Source of the DNA: Rhodospirillaceae bacterium | GTDB taxonomy: Bacteria > Pseudomonadota > Alphaproteobacteria > Rhodospirillales > 2-02-FULL-58-16 | Direction: 5' to 3' | Length of the DNA stretch: 16,745 nt | Assembly (NCBI GenBank): GCA_030623425.1 | Contig: JAUXMA010000005.1 | Location: 1 to 16,745, forward strand | Part shown: piece after piece, positions 1 to 7,068 of the stretch | Numbering within the stretch: the stretch's first letter is position 1 | Layout: each line of letters opens with the position of its first letter | Made by a program: the position numbers and the translations under genes | Notes under the pieces: generated by a model | What the model saw: only the letters and a program-made list of their open reading frames with translations | What the model was told of the DNA's origin: nothing | Databases searched by the model: none

Positions 1-410
1 GTGCCCTCGTCCTCGCTCCGCCGCAGCAGTTCTTTTACCGCCTCGACAGACAGCGGCCCCGACTTCGTTTCCTTTTTCTCGGTCATTACTACCCCATCAT
101 CATCTTTCACGCGGAAAGGGGGGGTGCCGGGGAAATCGCCCTCAAAGGCTCCTTTGGGGAATATCTCGGTCATCGTCTTCCCCTCTTCGAGCATTTTCAT
201 GACGTAGGTGAGCCTGCCGGGATGTCCGTTAGCGACATCGTGTATAAAACTAAACAAAGCCATGCCGATTTCTCCCTCGGCCTCCAGCTTGGAGAGCCCT
301 CGGCCGCACATCGCTTCGAAGGCCCGGCCGAGGCGCGGATCCGCGCGGGCTATAAGCTGTATGTCATGCACACGCATGGTTTTCTTACTAACTTCTTCGT
401 CATCACTCAT
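1..410 (-). CDS. Hypothetical protein, 3' end cut off by window edge
   Basis: An open frame runs on the minus strand from an ATG at 410 through 136 codons to the left edge with no stop. The ATG is preceded by a good Shine-Dalgarno stretch (AAAGGAAG, 4 nt upstream), which supports a real gene start. The visible protein begins MSDDEEVSKKTMRVHD and is charged and soluble, with no signal peptide or membrane segment. It contains a motif-like stretch GRGLSKLEAEGEIGMALFSF (about residues 36-55), then a Pro/Gly-rich turn region (FEGDFPGTPPF), and ends at the edge in a charged helix (VEAVKELLRRSEDEG). I do not recognise the family and assign no function. Plus-strand frames over the same bases are low-complexity Ser/Arg shadows. 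Confidence 0.72.
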   Translation of the reverse strand, partial: MSDDEEVSKKTMRVHDIQLIARADPRLGRAFEAMCGRGLSKLEAEGEIGMALFSFIHDVANGHPGRLTYVMKMLEEGKTMTEIFPKGAFEGDFPGTPPFRVKDDDGVVMTEKKETKSGPLSVEAVKELLRRSEDEG

Positions 411-573
411 TTCACTTCCTTTCAGCGGGGTGGTGGAACTCCGTCGTAATCGGCATTCTGATAATTCGGTGACAGCATACTTATTTCTCGACGGAGCAAG
501 TTATTGAATTTTGTGATAGGGACGGATGGAGACGGGGATAGCTTCCTAAGGAGCCGCCAGGGGAGGGCAACTG

Positions 574-1257
574 TCATTTGTTGGCGGGCGTTGCATCCGC
601 GGAGGTTCCCGTAACCAAGTCGTGAAGCCCTTGATCGGCCAACATGCCGCGAACGGCCTGGGCAAAGGCGTCGAGGAAGATTTCAAGGTGGCCATTGCTT
701 TCGATCGAATCGTGCCTGGCGTATCCCCGGGTGGTCAACTTGTGGACCGCTTGACGGTTTGAGCGGCTGTATATCCGCCACTCGACTTCCATGAAAGCCT
801 CGCCTTTGCTTCGGCCATAGTCGCCGTAAACCGCCCACGGAAAGCATATGTTGGCTTTCATCTTTTTCACCATTCCGGCGAAAAACCACTCGCTTTTCCA
901 AGTCATGGGATCCTTGAAAAGCAAATTCGGGTGATTGACCAATTCAAAATCGGCGGCCTGAAGTTCGTCCTGGAAAACCTTTGTTAACTCACGACTTGTC
1001 AGCGTTATCCGGCCACGCCGGAAACGAAGTTCACCTGTCGGCAGGCAAAAAAGGCTGGTCTCTTCGGCTCCGACTTTTTCCCCAAGCTCAATTTTCAGGA
1101 CGATTTTACGAAAATGGATGGGTTTGGCCTCGCTCCAGGCTTTGATTTCCAACGGAGGCTTATCCGCGACTTTCGGGACAATGGTCGGCGCCGCACAACC
1201 AACGATGAGCAGGCCACCGAGGATTGAGACCGCCATGGACAATGGATGCTTAAGCAA
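574..1257 (-). CDS. Predicted lipoprotein of unknown function
   Basis: 227 residues from a TTG start at 1257. GGAGG lies about 5 nt upstream of this TTG, which is why I prefer it over the in-frame ATG at 1236. The N-terminus is a lipoprotein signal: short basic start, hydrophobic segment (residues 9-19), then the lipobox IVGC with acylated Cys at residue 21. The mature part is mixed alpha/beta with no catalytic motif I can name. It holds a Trp/Tyr-rich middle (TWKSEWFFAG, then INCFPWAVYGDYG-like segment) and a C-terminal helix (LEIFLDAFAQAVRGMLADQG). The overall look recalls small envelope lipoproteins that assist transporters or assembly machines, but that is only a resemblance. It is probably transcribed alone. 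Confidence 0.75.
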   Translation of the reverse strand: MLKHPLSMAVSILGGLLIVGCAAPTIVPKVADKPPLEIKAWSEAKPIHFRKIVLKIELGEKVGAEETSLFCLPTGELRFRRGRITLTSRELTKVFQDELQAADFELVNHPNLLFKDPMTWKSEWFFAGMVKKMKANICFPWAVYGDYGRSKGEAFMEVEWRIYSRSNRQAVHKLTTRGYARHDSIESNGHLEIFLDAFAQAVRGMLADQGLHDLVTGTSADATPANK

Positions 1258-1505
1258 TCCCTCCTCCGTTCGTGGTCAAGGCCCGTTGAGGGTAATCGTT
1301 AATGGCGGGAATACAAAATCCGGCCCGAAGGCGGGTCCGAGATGGTCGACGACCACTCGACCGCACGCATAATCCGCGCCCTCGCGGACTTGGCGCGGCG
1401 CGGCGCGGAAGGTTCCGCGCCTGGGAGCGCCGTTGTTTTCTCGAACGATCCGTCTTCGGCGGCGAGCACGTGGCCGCCCGGCATCACCACCCTTATTGAC
1501 GAAGT

Positions 1506-2006
1506 TCACCTTGTCGCCGGCGCCTCTCGTTCGATGCGGATTTTGCCGGTCATTCCGAACGTGGCGTGGAGCGGGACCGTGCATTCGAGCTCATAGGTGC
1601 CTGGCTTGACGGCAACGAAATGAAGCTCCTTTGCCTCGCCTGGGGAGAAGGCGATGGATTTGAGGTAAGGGTGCTCGACCGCGCCGGAAGGTGTCGTCAG
1701 TTTCCGCGCCGCGATGGCCTCGAAAAACCCCTCCGATACGAAGGAATGGGCTCGCTCGCCGCCATTCTCGATGCTCAGCCGGTAAGGCGCGCCCTCTTGG
1801 AAGGTCAACCTGTCCGGCGAAAAGGCGAATTCCGAAAGCGCGATGGTGAGCGTTTCCGCGCTCGACCAGTCGGCGGCGGCGACGCGGGCCGCGACGTCGC
1901 CAACATAGCCCGCCTTCGGATCGCCGAAAACGTCCCTCGCGGGGGCGCACCCGGCCACCCCCACCAACGCCAGGGCGACCAGCACCGCCCGTTGCCGTTT
2001 TTTCAT
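1506..2006 (-). CDS. Cupredoxin-domain lipoprotein (type 1 copper protein)
   Basis: 166 residues from the ATG at 2006, chosen because GGGAGAGGG lies just upstream and because the protein then opens with a lipoprotein signal (MKKRQRAVLVALALVGVAGC, acylated Cys20). The frame extends further upstream but without a plausible start. Residues about 52-160 form a plastocyanin/azurin-like fold. Ligands for a mononuclear type 1 copper are visible: His87 (ERAHSF), Cys142, His147 and Met152 in GTYELECTVPLHATFGM. Proteins of this family shuttle electrons or handle copper in the periplasm; here it would be tethered to a membrane. A possible weak promoter (TTGCCG, 15-bp spacer, TATAAG, minus strand, about 2064-2090) lies upstream, and the preceding operon appears terminated, so this is probably its own transcript. 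Its redox partner is not evident. Confidence 0.87.
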   Translation of the reverse strand: MKKRQRAVLVALALVGVAGCAPARDVFGDPKAGYVGDVAARVAAADWSSAETLTIALSEFAFSPDRLTFQEGAPYRLSIENGGERAHSFVSEGFFEAIAARKLTTPSGAVEHPYLKSIAFSPGEAKELHFVAVKPGTYELECTVPLHATFGMTGKIRIEREAPATR

Positions 2007-2105
2007 GGGCCCTCTCCCACGTGTCGAACCTGGATTGCCGCTGACGGTCTTTGCGCTCTCGGGCTTATAGCCTCTTTGAACCGTCGGCAAGCGGATCGGA
2101 AGCAG

Positions 2106-2157
2106 AAAAAAGGCGGCCGCGCCCCTTTCTTTCCGCCAACAAACATTTCCGGCCGCC
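2106..2157 (-). terminator. Probable intrinsic terminator after the PKS operon
   Basis: Read on the minus strand, a GC-rich stem is followed directly by six T residues (A6 at 2106-2111 on the plus strand). The stem can form as GGCGGCC/GGCCGCC (2151-2157 with 2112-2118) or as the shorter GGCGG/CCGCC (2133-2137 with 2112-2116). It lies about 75 bp downstream of the methyltransferase stop, where the operon should end. Confidence 0.55.
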
Positions 2158-2232
2158 CACGGGGCGACCACCGCTTGGCAAGATAGCCAGCGGCATGCGT
2201 CGGATCGGCGAGGATGGCGGCAGAGATCGGCT

Positions 2233-2730
2233 TCAAGCCCGCCGCGGCGCCAACGCCGCGTCCTCGATGCGGATGCGCTGAATCAGGAGAACCAAGTTGA
2301 GCAGGGAAAAGACCAGGGCGATCCCCCAGGCCCCGAAGACCAGGGGCAGGACGGCGATCTCCGCCGCCACGACGAGATAATTGGGATGCCTGAGATAACG
2401 ATAGGGGCCCCGACGCACCAAGGGCGCCCCCGGCAGAATGATGATCCGGGTGGTCCACAACCGGCCGAGGCTCGCCAGCACCCACAGGCGCGCCGCCTGC
2501 AACGCCAGAAACAGGGCCAGCAGGGGCCAGTTGACGGGCGCCTCGGACGGGACCAGCAGCAAGAGGGCGAGCAGCCATGCCGCGTGCAGCCCGACGATCA
2601 GCGGATAATGACCGGCACCGACTTCATGCGCACCCTCGGCCAGCAGGCGTCTGGTGTTGCGCCGTGAATGGATCAGCTCGGCGAGACGCTGCACGGCGAC
2701 CAGCCCGAGCACCAGCCAGAGCAGGCTCAT
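2233..2730 (-). CDS. Isoprenylcysteine carboxyl methyltransferase-family membrane enzyme
   Basis: 165 residues, mostly hydrophobic, with membrane segments at about 3-19, 44-60, 68-88 and 122-150. The C-terminal half carries the family signature GPYRYLRHPNY (108-118) and a later RIRIEDAAL (152-160), matching the SAM-binding region of bacterial ICMT-like proteins. Its ATG overlaps the stop of the upstream type III polyketide synthase (ATGA, 4 bp), so the two are almost certainly translationally coupled. In Bacillus subtilis the corresponding pair BpsA/BpsB makes alkylpyrones and O-methylates them. By that precedent this enzyme probably methylates the hydroxyl of the polyketide product at the membrane. 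The substrate is inferred from the neighbour, not from the protein itself. Confidence 0.85.
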   Translation of the reverse strand: MSLLWLVLGLVAVQRLAELIHSRRNTRRLLAEGAHEVGAGHYPLIVGLHAAWLLALLLLVPSEAPVNWPLLALFLALQAARLWVLASLGRLWTTRIIILPGAPLVRRGPYRYLRHPNYLVVAAEIAVLPLVFGAWGIALVFSLLNLVLLIQRIRIEDAALAPRRA

Positions 2731-3773
2731 TCCATCTCAATGGTAAGAAAAGCGGCGGTGAAGCCCGGGCCCAGGGTCGACATGAGGTAGCGGCCGGCGG
2801 GGCGTTCCGCCAGGACCCGTTGCAGGACGAACATCACCGTCGCCGCCGACATGTTGCCGTAGTCGCGCAGCACCGCCCGAGCATGATCGAGCTCGCCCGG
2901 CGGCAGGCCGAGGGCCGCTTCCATGGCGCCGATCACCTTGGCGCCGCCGGGGTGGCAGATGAAACCGTCGATCTCCGCCAAGCTGAGCCCACGAACATCC
3001 AGATAATGATCGACGGCGGCGCGCATCTCCCGGCGGACGATCCGCGGGATATCGCGCGAAAACAGCACTCCGAAACCGTCCTCCTCTATGTTCCAGCCCA
3101 TGATGTCCAGGGTGTCCGGCCAGGTGTGCTCGCCCCAGCCGGTGATCGCCGGCCCGTCGCCCTCGCACGCCACCAGCGCGGCGGCGGCGCCGTCGCCGAA
3201 CAGCACCGTGGCGATGACGTTGCTGTTGGATCGGTCGTTGCGCCGAAAGGTGAGCCCGCAAAGCTCCACGACCAGAAACAGAACCCGTCGGCCGGGAACG
3301 GCCAGGGCCATCTCGGCGGCGCGGGCGAGGCCCATCACGCCGCCGGCACAGCCCAACCCGAACACGGGCAGGCGTTCCACGTCCGGGCGCAGTCCCAGCC
3401 GCGGCATCACCCGGGCGTCGAGGCTCGGCGTGGCGATGCCCGAGGTGGAAACGACGATCACCACGTCGACCGCCGCCGCTTCCAGCCCGGCCCGCGCCAA
3501 GCATTCGCTGGCGGCCCGCTCGAGGAGGCTCACCGCGTACTCCAGATACAGCCGGTTCTTCTCCACCCAGCCATGGGCGTCGTCGTACCAGGCGAGGGGA
3601 ACGCAGGAGTAGCGGGTCTCGACGCCGGCATTGTCGAAAGCCGGCAACAGCCGCTCGATCTCGGTGTCGCGGTCTTTGAAAAGGCGGCGTACCGAATCCC
3701 TGACCTCAGCCTGGCCGAGGGTGTAGGGAGGGACGGCGGTGCTGACGGCGAGAAGGCGCGGGGTCGGGGTCAT
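2727..3773 (-). CDS. Type III polyketide synthase (chalcone/stilbene synthase family)
   Basis: 348 residues, the normal length for bacterial type III PKS. The thiolase-fold catalytic triad is complete: Cys142 in VFGLGCAGGV, His274 in FICHPGGAK, and Asn307 in RDYGNMSAAT. The C-terminal GPGF loop (STLGPGFTAAF, about 332-342) that shapes the cyclisation pocket is also present. Such enzymes condense an acyl-CoA starter with malonyl-CoA units to make alkylpyrones, alkylresorcinols or related phenolic lipids. The adjacent methyltransferase favours an alkylpyrone or alkylresorcinol that is then methylated. Translation starts at the first available ATG (3773). No clear Shine-Dalgarno sequence precedes it, so initiation may be weak or the mRNA may have a very short leader. 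AT-rich DNA at about 3830-3890 is the likely promoter zone. Confidence 0.93.
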   Translation of the reverse strand: MTPTPRLLAVSTAVPPYTLGQAEVRDSVRRLFKDRDTEIERLLPAFDNAGVETRYSCVPLAWYDDAHGWVEKNRLYLEYAVSLLERAASECLARAGLEAAAVDVVIVVSTSGIATPSLDARVMPRLGLRPDVERLPVFGLGCAGGVMGLARAAEMALAVPGRRVLFLVVELCGLTFRRNDRSNSNVIATVLFGDGAAAALVACEGDGPAITGWGEHTWPDTLDIMGWNIEEDGFGVLFSRDIPRIVRREMRAAVDHYLDVRGLSLAEIDGFICHPGGAKVIGAMEAALGLPPGELDHARAVLRDYGNMSAATVMFVLQRVLAERPAGRYLMSTLGPGFTAAFLTIEME

Positions 3774-4396
3774 GGGTTGGTGTGTGTGAACCGCGTGACC
3801 AGGGTTTGGCCCGTGAGCAAACGGGACGGTATTGTTTCACAAATTTAATAGATTTTACAAATGGATCATTTTGAGCGATGCTCCTTTCAAGCCAAGCACA
3901 ATTGGCTTTCGAGTCAGTAATAACTCTCAATCCTCCAAGCCCCCGCAAAAAACCTTTTCCTCCCCCCCCCCTTGGTTTTATGGGGGCTTCTTATGGGAAT
4001 TTCTGGCATACATCCCAGGACGGATCACCCCGACAACCGGCGCCAAGGCGGCGCTCTTTCCCGTGCCGCGCGGACATGCTCACGCATGGTTGTGACGCTT
4101 CTCACTGAACGCCAGCACCAATTGTGCCAAGCTGGGGAAGGATCAGGGGCCGCCACTGGAGCATGTCTCTCCCCCTTTACCACATTGGGAATGGTGGTCC
4201 CTGGTCTTTGCCGTTCACGGATGACGACCCTCAGGCGAACAAGCCGCCGCCCGCGCTTCACCGGCTTTCGGACAGGTTATTATGTTGCCTTCGCCGCCCT
4301 GGAAGGCGAATATTGCAAGGAAAAAACAAGCGGGCGGCGAACAGTCACGCTGGGACAGAAAATTGCGGTCTTGTAGGTTAAAACGGCGTAACGTAA
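3774..4396. other. 623-bp stretch without a convincing gene
   Basis: This gap separates the divergent PKS operon and the cyclic-nucleotide-binding-fold gene. Short frames exist (for example 3832-4095 and 3972-4376, plus strand), but they show no ribosome-binding site, no recognisable domain, and Pro/Ser/Arg-rich shadow composition. The part at 3830-3900 is AT-rich compared with its surroundings and probably contains the PKS promoter. A C10 tract inside an inverted repeat lies at 3937-3989. A small stem (TTCGCC/GGCGAA) is visible near 4290-4310. The last 100 bp must hold the promoter of the downstream gene, but I see no clear -35/-10 pair. Confidence 0.6.
3937..3989. repeat. Interrupted inverted repeat enclosing a C10 homopolymer
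   Basis: The left arm is AAGCCCCC (3937-3944), two bases, then AAAAAACC (3947-3954). The right arm is GGTTTT (3974-3979), two bases, then GGGGGCTT (3982-3989). The outer 8 bp pair perfectly and the inner part pairs nearly so. The loop contains ten consecutive C (3962-3971). The RNA could fold as a hairpin on either strand, but neither side ends in a clean U-run, so a terminator role is not secure. Confidence 0.5.
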
Positions 4397-4831
4397 ATGG
4401 AGACGAGAAAAGAAATGATCGCCGAAAATGAAGATTATGCTAAATTCAAACGGGTGACCTTCGCGGCCAATGAGGTCATCTTCGAAGAAGGTGAAACCGG
4501 CGATGCCGTCTATCTGATCATCTCCGGAGAGGTCGAAATCCGTGGCGCCGTCCGCAGCAAGAATCCGCGGATTTTGGCGATCCTTGGCGAAGGCGAGGTG
4601 ATCGGCGAGATGGCCCTATTTGGCGACTGTCCGCATATCGCTTCCGCCATCGCATTGGAAAAAACCACCGTGACGGCCGTTTCGAGCGAGGAGTTCCTTC
4701 GGCGGGTGGAAAAAATGGACCCGCTTCTGAAAGGGGTGGTCGAGCAAGTGGTCCAGCGGGCCCGGCAGATGGCCATCGAGCTGGTCCGAAACCGCCGCGA
4801 GGTGGACTGGGCCAGTTGGAAAAGCCACTGA
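4397..4831 (+). CDS. Stand-alone cyclic nucleotide-binding-fold protein (no DNA-binding domain)
   Basis: 144 residues. Residues about 18-120 fit the Crp/Fnr-type cNMP-binding beta-barrel: FAANEVIFEEGETGDAVYLI, then SGEVEI, then the phosphate-binding-cassette region IGEMALFGDCPHIASA (69-84). After the domain comes one charged helix (EQVVQRARQMAIELVRNRRE) and the chain ends, with no helix-turn-helix. The cassette Glu (71) is kept, but the Arg that normally contacts the cyclic phosphate (PRxA in the family) is His80 here, so nucleotide binding is doubtful. It may act as a protein-protein sensor or scaffold. The start could instead be the ATG at 4415, whose upstream is more purine-rich (GGAG, GAGAAAAG); no good ribosome-binding site precedes 4397. 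The gene is monocistronic, followed by its own terminator. Confidence 0.88.
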   Translation: METRKEMIAENEDYAKFKRVTFAANEVIFEEGETGDAVYLIISGEVEIRGAVRSKNPRILAILGEGEVIGEMALFGDCPHIASAIALEKTTVTAVSSEEFLRRVEKMDPLLKGVVEQVVQRARQMAIELVRNRREVDWASWKSH

Positions 4832-4867
4832 AAATCCCACCTTGTCCTATTACCAGAATAGTCAGCC

Positions 4868-4889
4868 TGAAACCGCCCAGGCGGTTTTC
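4868..4889 (+). terminator. Probable intrinsic terminator of the cNMP-fold gene
   Basis: AAACCGCC (4870-4877) and GGCGGTTT (4880-4887) form a perfect stem; in practice the apical bases open to make a 4-nt loop. The 3' side runs through TTTT before C. It lies 39 bp after the stop codon. The symmetric A/T flanks could also let it work from the opposite strand. Confidence 0.6.
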
Positions 4890-4911
4890 GACGCCTCGCC
4901 GATGGCGTGAA

Positions 4912-4932
4912 TTTCCGTTCGCTTAACGGAAA
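4912..4932. repeat. Perfect 8-bp inverted repeat between convergent genes
   Basis: TTTCCGTT (4912-4919), loop CGCTT, AACGGAAA (4925-4932). It sits between the end of the cNMP-fold gene and the end of the minus-strand fcc/cheB-remnant unit. It could be a weak terminator for the latter, though no strong U-run follows. Confidence 0.45.
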
Positions 4933-4976
4933 AAGGCCTTTCTCTACCGGCGGCAACCGATTTCACTCATCGGCAT

Positions 4977-5327
4977 TCAACTTCGGGTCGCGTACTCTCT
5001 CATGAACGGCGCGATTTCTTTCGCCGGCAGGACGGCGCGGCAAAGTCCCGCCGCCGCCACGGCTCCCGGCATTCCCCAGATGACGCTGGTGTCCTCGTCC
5101 TGGGCGATGACGGCGCCGCCAGCCTCGACAATGGCTTGGCGGCCCTCCACCCCGTCCTCGCCCATGCCGGTCAGAACCACGGCCAGCGAATGGCGGCCGT
5201 ACACCTTGGCGATGCCGGCTTTCGGCGCCGCCGGAAAAGCGGCGGGAACCCGAGAAGTCGCCGCCCGGGAACGGAACTTGGTGGCGGCGATCATCCCCAA
5301 ATGTCGCGGCTGATGTTGGCGTACCAA
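4977..5327 (-). pseudogene. Remnant of cheB (chemotaxis methylesterase), C-terminal piece only
   Basis: The open frame gives 116 residues, but only the part from about residue 39 (nucleotide ~5210 down to 4977) looks like a real protein: [20 protein letters not shown] and the following [25 protein letters not shown] match the last third of the CheB methylesterase domain. The conserved Asp of the GMGxDG motif is present. The Ser and His of the catalytic triad, the rest of the domain and the whole receiver are missing. The first ~38 residues are not CheB-like, and the frame opens inside the 3' end of fccB. It therefore cannot be a working methylesterase and is best read as a leftover of a chemotaxis gene removed by deletion or rearrangement next to fccAB. 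No other chemotaxis gene is in the window. Confidence 0.78.
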
Positions 5328-6577
5328 CCGCGGGCGTAAGTAGCTTCCAGCCTGCGGAACGTCGCGTCCCGGCCCATGGGGCTGACGCCGCCGGAGTTCT
5401 TCTTGTAGCCGTCGGGGCTCGCCGTCCAGACGGCGGTGACGGAAATGGCGTGTTCCGGCGTGATCAGGCTGTAGCAGGTGTTGGAGGTCATCGGTGTCGT
5501 CGGTTTGTCGCCCTTGAGCAAGGCCACCACGGCGGCGGCGCAGGCCTTGGCCTCGCTGTTGGCGGCGTTGCCCGATTTCGGCATTCCGGTGACGATGGCG
5601 GCGTCACCGATGACGTGAATGCCTTTGTGGATTGTCGATTCGAAGGTCGAGAAATCGACGGGGCACCAACCCGATTTGTTGGTCAAACCGGCGCTATGGG
5701 CAATGGCTCCAGCTTTTTGCGGCGGGATGAAATTGAAGACCGCCGCCTTGTGCTTGTCGAAATCGGTGATGGCCACCCGGTTTTTAGCGTCGACCTCGAT
5801 CACCTGGCCGCCCTTGTCGCCGGCGATCCACTCGATATTTTTGTAATGGATGGCCCAACCTTCCAGGAACAGCGGCATTTTCGAGAACTTCGACTTGGCG
5901 TCGAGGAGCAGGAGCTTGGACCTTGGCTTGTTGTATTTCAGGTAATTAGCGATCAGGCTGGCGCGTTCGTAAGGCCCCGGCGGGCAGCGGAACGGATTGC
6001 CCGGCGAGGCGATGATGACCAGCCCGCCGTCGTCCATGGCCATCAATTGCCTGCGCAGGTTGACGGTTTGCTGTCCCGCTTTCCAGGCGTGAGGCACCAT
6101 CTGCGTCGCCGCCTCGTCGTAGCCGGGGACGTCCTCGAAACGGAAATCGATGCCGGGCGACATGATCAAACGGTCGTAAGCGATGCTGTCGCCACCCTTG
6201 GTGACAAGCGTTTTCTTGACCGGATCCACGGCGCTGACCGAGTCGTGAAGCACCTTGACGCCGGCCTTGGACAGACCTTTGTAGGCGTGGGTGATGGTAG
6301 TAATTTCCCGTATGCCGCCGAGAACGGCGTTGGAGAAGGGACAGGTGACATATTTGATGTTGGGCTCGATCAGGGTCACGTCGATGCTGGGATCGAACTT
6401 CTTGACGTATCGGGCCGCCGTCGCCCCGCCGAAACCGCCGCCGACAACGACAACGCGGCCGCTTGATCCGGCCAACGAAACGCGGCCCGTCAAGGTCAAG
6501 GCGGAAACGACGCCGGCGGCGCCGACGAGCTGAAGGAATTCCCGACGCGAATTCTCGGTCGCTGAATGCTTGCTCAT
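5291..6577 (-). CDS. fccB: Flavocytochrome c sulfide dehydrogenase, flavoprotein subunit
   Basis: 428 residues. The N-terminus carries a twin-arginine signal ([14 protein letters not shown], residues 9-22), so the folded flavoprotein is exported to the periplasm. A Rossmann FAD motif [14 protein letters not shown] follows at 42-55. Cys79 (YVTCPFSN) corresponds to the residue that links FAD covalently in characterised FccB. Cys198 (FRCPPGPYE) corresponds to one half of the redox-active pair, and the other half is probably Cys368 (NTCYSL), though Cys305 (GWCPVDF) is also available. The spacing Cys79-Cys198 (119 residues) agrees with Allochromatium Cys42-Cys161 as I recall it. The enzyme oxidises sulfide to sulfur or polysulfide and passes electrons to FccA. 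It begins 18 bp after the fccA stop behind a G-rich ribosome-binding site (GGGGGGAG), forming a two-gene operon. Confidence 0.94.
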   Translation of the reverse strand: MSKHSATENSRREFLQLVGAAGVVSALTLTGRVSLAGSSGRVVVVGGGFGGATAARYVKKFDPSIDVTLIEPNIKYVTCPFSNAVLGGIREITTITHAYKGLSKAGVKVLHDSVSAVDPVKKTLVTKGGDSIAYDRLIMSPGIDFRFEDVPGYDEAATQMVPHAWKAGQQTVNLRRQLMAMDDGGLVIIASPGNPFRCPPGPYERASLIANYLKYNKPRSKLLLLDAKSKFSKMPLFLEGWAIHYKNIEWIAGDKGGQVIEVDAKNRVAITDFDKHKAAVFNFIPPQKAGAIAHSAGLTNKSGWCPVDFSTFESTIHKGIHVIGDAAIVTGMPKSGNAANSEAKACAAAVVALLKGDKPTTPMTSNTCYSLITPEHAISVTAVWTASPDGYKKNSGGVSPMGRDATFRRLEATYARGWYANISRDIWG

Positions 6578-6595
6578 CGTTGTTCTCCCCCCCGT

Positions 6596-6898
6596 TTATT
6601 TGCCCAATTGCGCCGCAATGGCATCGATCTGGGCATCGCTAAAGCCCTTGGCGAAACGGTGCATGATGGTCGATGGTTTCTCGCCCGATCTGAACTTGCG
6701 GAGTTTGTCGGCGATCGCCTCTTTCGTCAGCTTGTCGAGACCTGGCGTGAAGCCGGCGCTTTTGCCGCCGGGACCGTGACAGACGGCGCAGTTGCTGGCG
6801 ATGAGAACGGCGTTGAATTGGCCGCCGGCCCGAACGGCCGCGGGGCAAGCCAAAAACGCCGCGGCGGCGGCGAGAGTGACGAGGCGGTTGTTGGTCAA
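6596..6898 (-). CDS. fccA: Flavocytochrome c sulfide dehydrogenase, cytochrome c subunit
   Basis: 100 residues from a TTG start at 6898. I chose this start because GGGAGGA lies about 5 nt upstream and because it gives a clean Sec signal peptide (TNNRLVTLAAAAAFLACPAA... cleaved near AVRA-GG). The longer frame from 6949 adds 17 residues unlike a signal peptide. The mature part is a small class I cytochrome c: one CAVCH haem-binding motif, the usual GPGGKSAG segment, and a candidate axial Met in STIMHRFAKG. It has one haem, like the small FccA of green sulfur bacteria, rather than the dihaem subunit of Allochromatium. It takes electrons from FccB and hands them to a soluble carrier. It is first in the fccAB operon and divergent from the regulator gene at 7069. 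Confidence 0.92.
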   Translation of the reverse strand: MTNNRLVTLAAAAAFLACPAAVRAGGQFNAVLIASNCAVCHGPGGKSAGFTPGLDKLTKEAIADKLRKFRSGEKPSTIMHRFAKGFSDAQIDAIAAQLGK

Positions 6899-6972
6899 TG
6901 CTTCCTCCCTTGGTTTGCCATCTCTTTCATCTGGGGTAACACAATTCATTCAACCCATAAACCTCTTCATTC

Positions 6973-6998
6973 TGGTTCTTGCGATTTGGTTCTTGCGA
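6973..6998. promoter_or_regulatory. Tandem 12-bp direct repeat in the fccA/regulator divergent promoter region
   Basis: TGGTTCTTGCGA occurs exactly twice, at 6973-6984 and 6987-6998, a 14-bp period. It lies in the 170-bp gap between the divergent fccA and regulator starts. A small inverted repeat (GTTTG/CAAAC, 7002-7006 and 7011-7015) lies next to it. A tandem perfect repeat at this place is a good candidate operator for one or both genes; which protein binds is unknown. Confidence 0.5.
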
Positions 6999-7048
6999 AG
7001 GGTTTGTTGCCAAACGGACGATTTGCCGCTATTGAAACGGGGGAGGTA

Positions 7049-7057
7049 CCTACCCAT
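7049..7057 (+). promoter_or_regulatory. Possible NarL-type heptamer box upstream of the regulator
   Basis: CCTACCCAT contains TACCCAT, which fits the NarL heptamer consensus TACYYMT. It lies 11 bp before the regulator start codon. The same nine bases occur upstream of the Calvin operon (7786-7794). The assignment is tentative because the motif is short. Confidence 0.3.
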
Positions 7058-7068
7058 TCAGGGAGTTT

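Noticed and set aside
1276..1584. Overlapping short frames on both strands between the lipoprotein and the cupredoxin gene
   Set aside because: No ribosome-binding site, Arg/Pro-rich composition and no family resemblance. The 248-bp gap contains only a GC-rich inverted repeat (GCGCGGAA/TTCCGCGC, 1403-1420) without a T-tail.
2577..3848. 423-codon plus-strand open frame opposite the PKS operon
   Set aside because: It is the antisense shadow of the type III PKS and methyltransferase genes. Composition is His/Arg/Gly-rich, no domain is seen, and the minus-strand genes have intact catalytic motifs.
3832..4376. Short plus-strand frames in the large gap upstream of the cNMP-fold gene
   Set aside because: They run through the C10 tract and AT-rich promoter DNA, lack ribosome-binding sites and resemble no protein.
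5450..6466. 338-codon plus-strand open frame opposite fccB
   Set aside because: Antisense shadow of fccB caused by GC-rich codon bias; no recognisable motifs.
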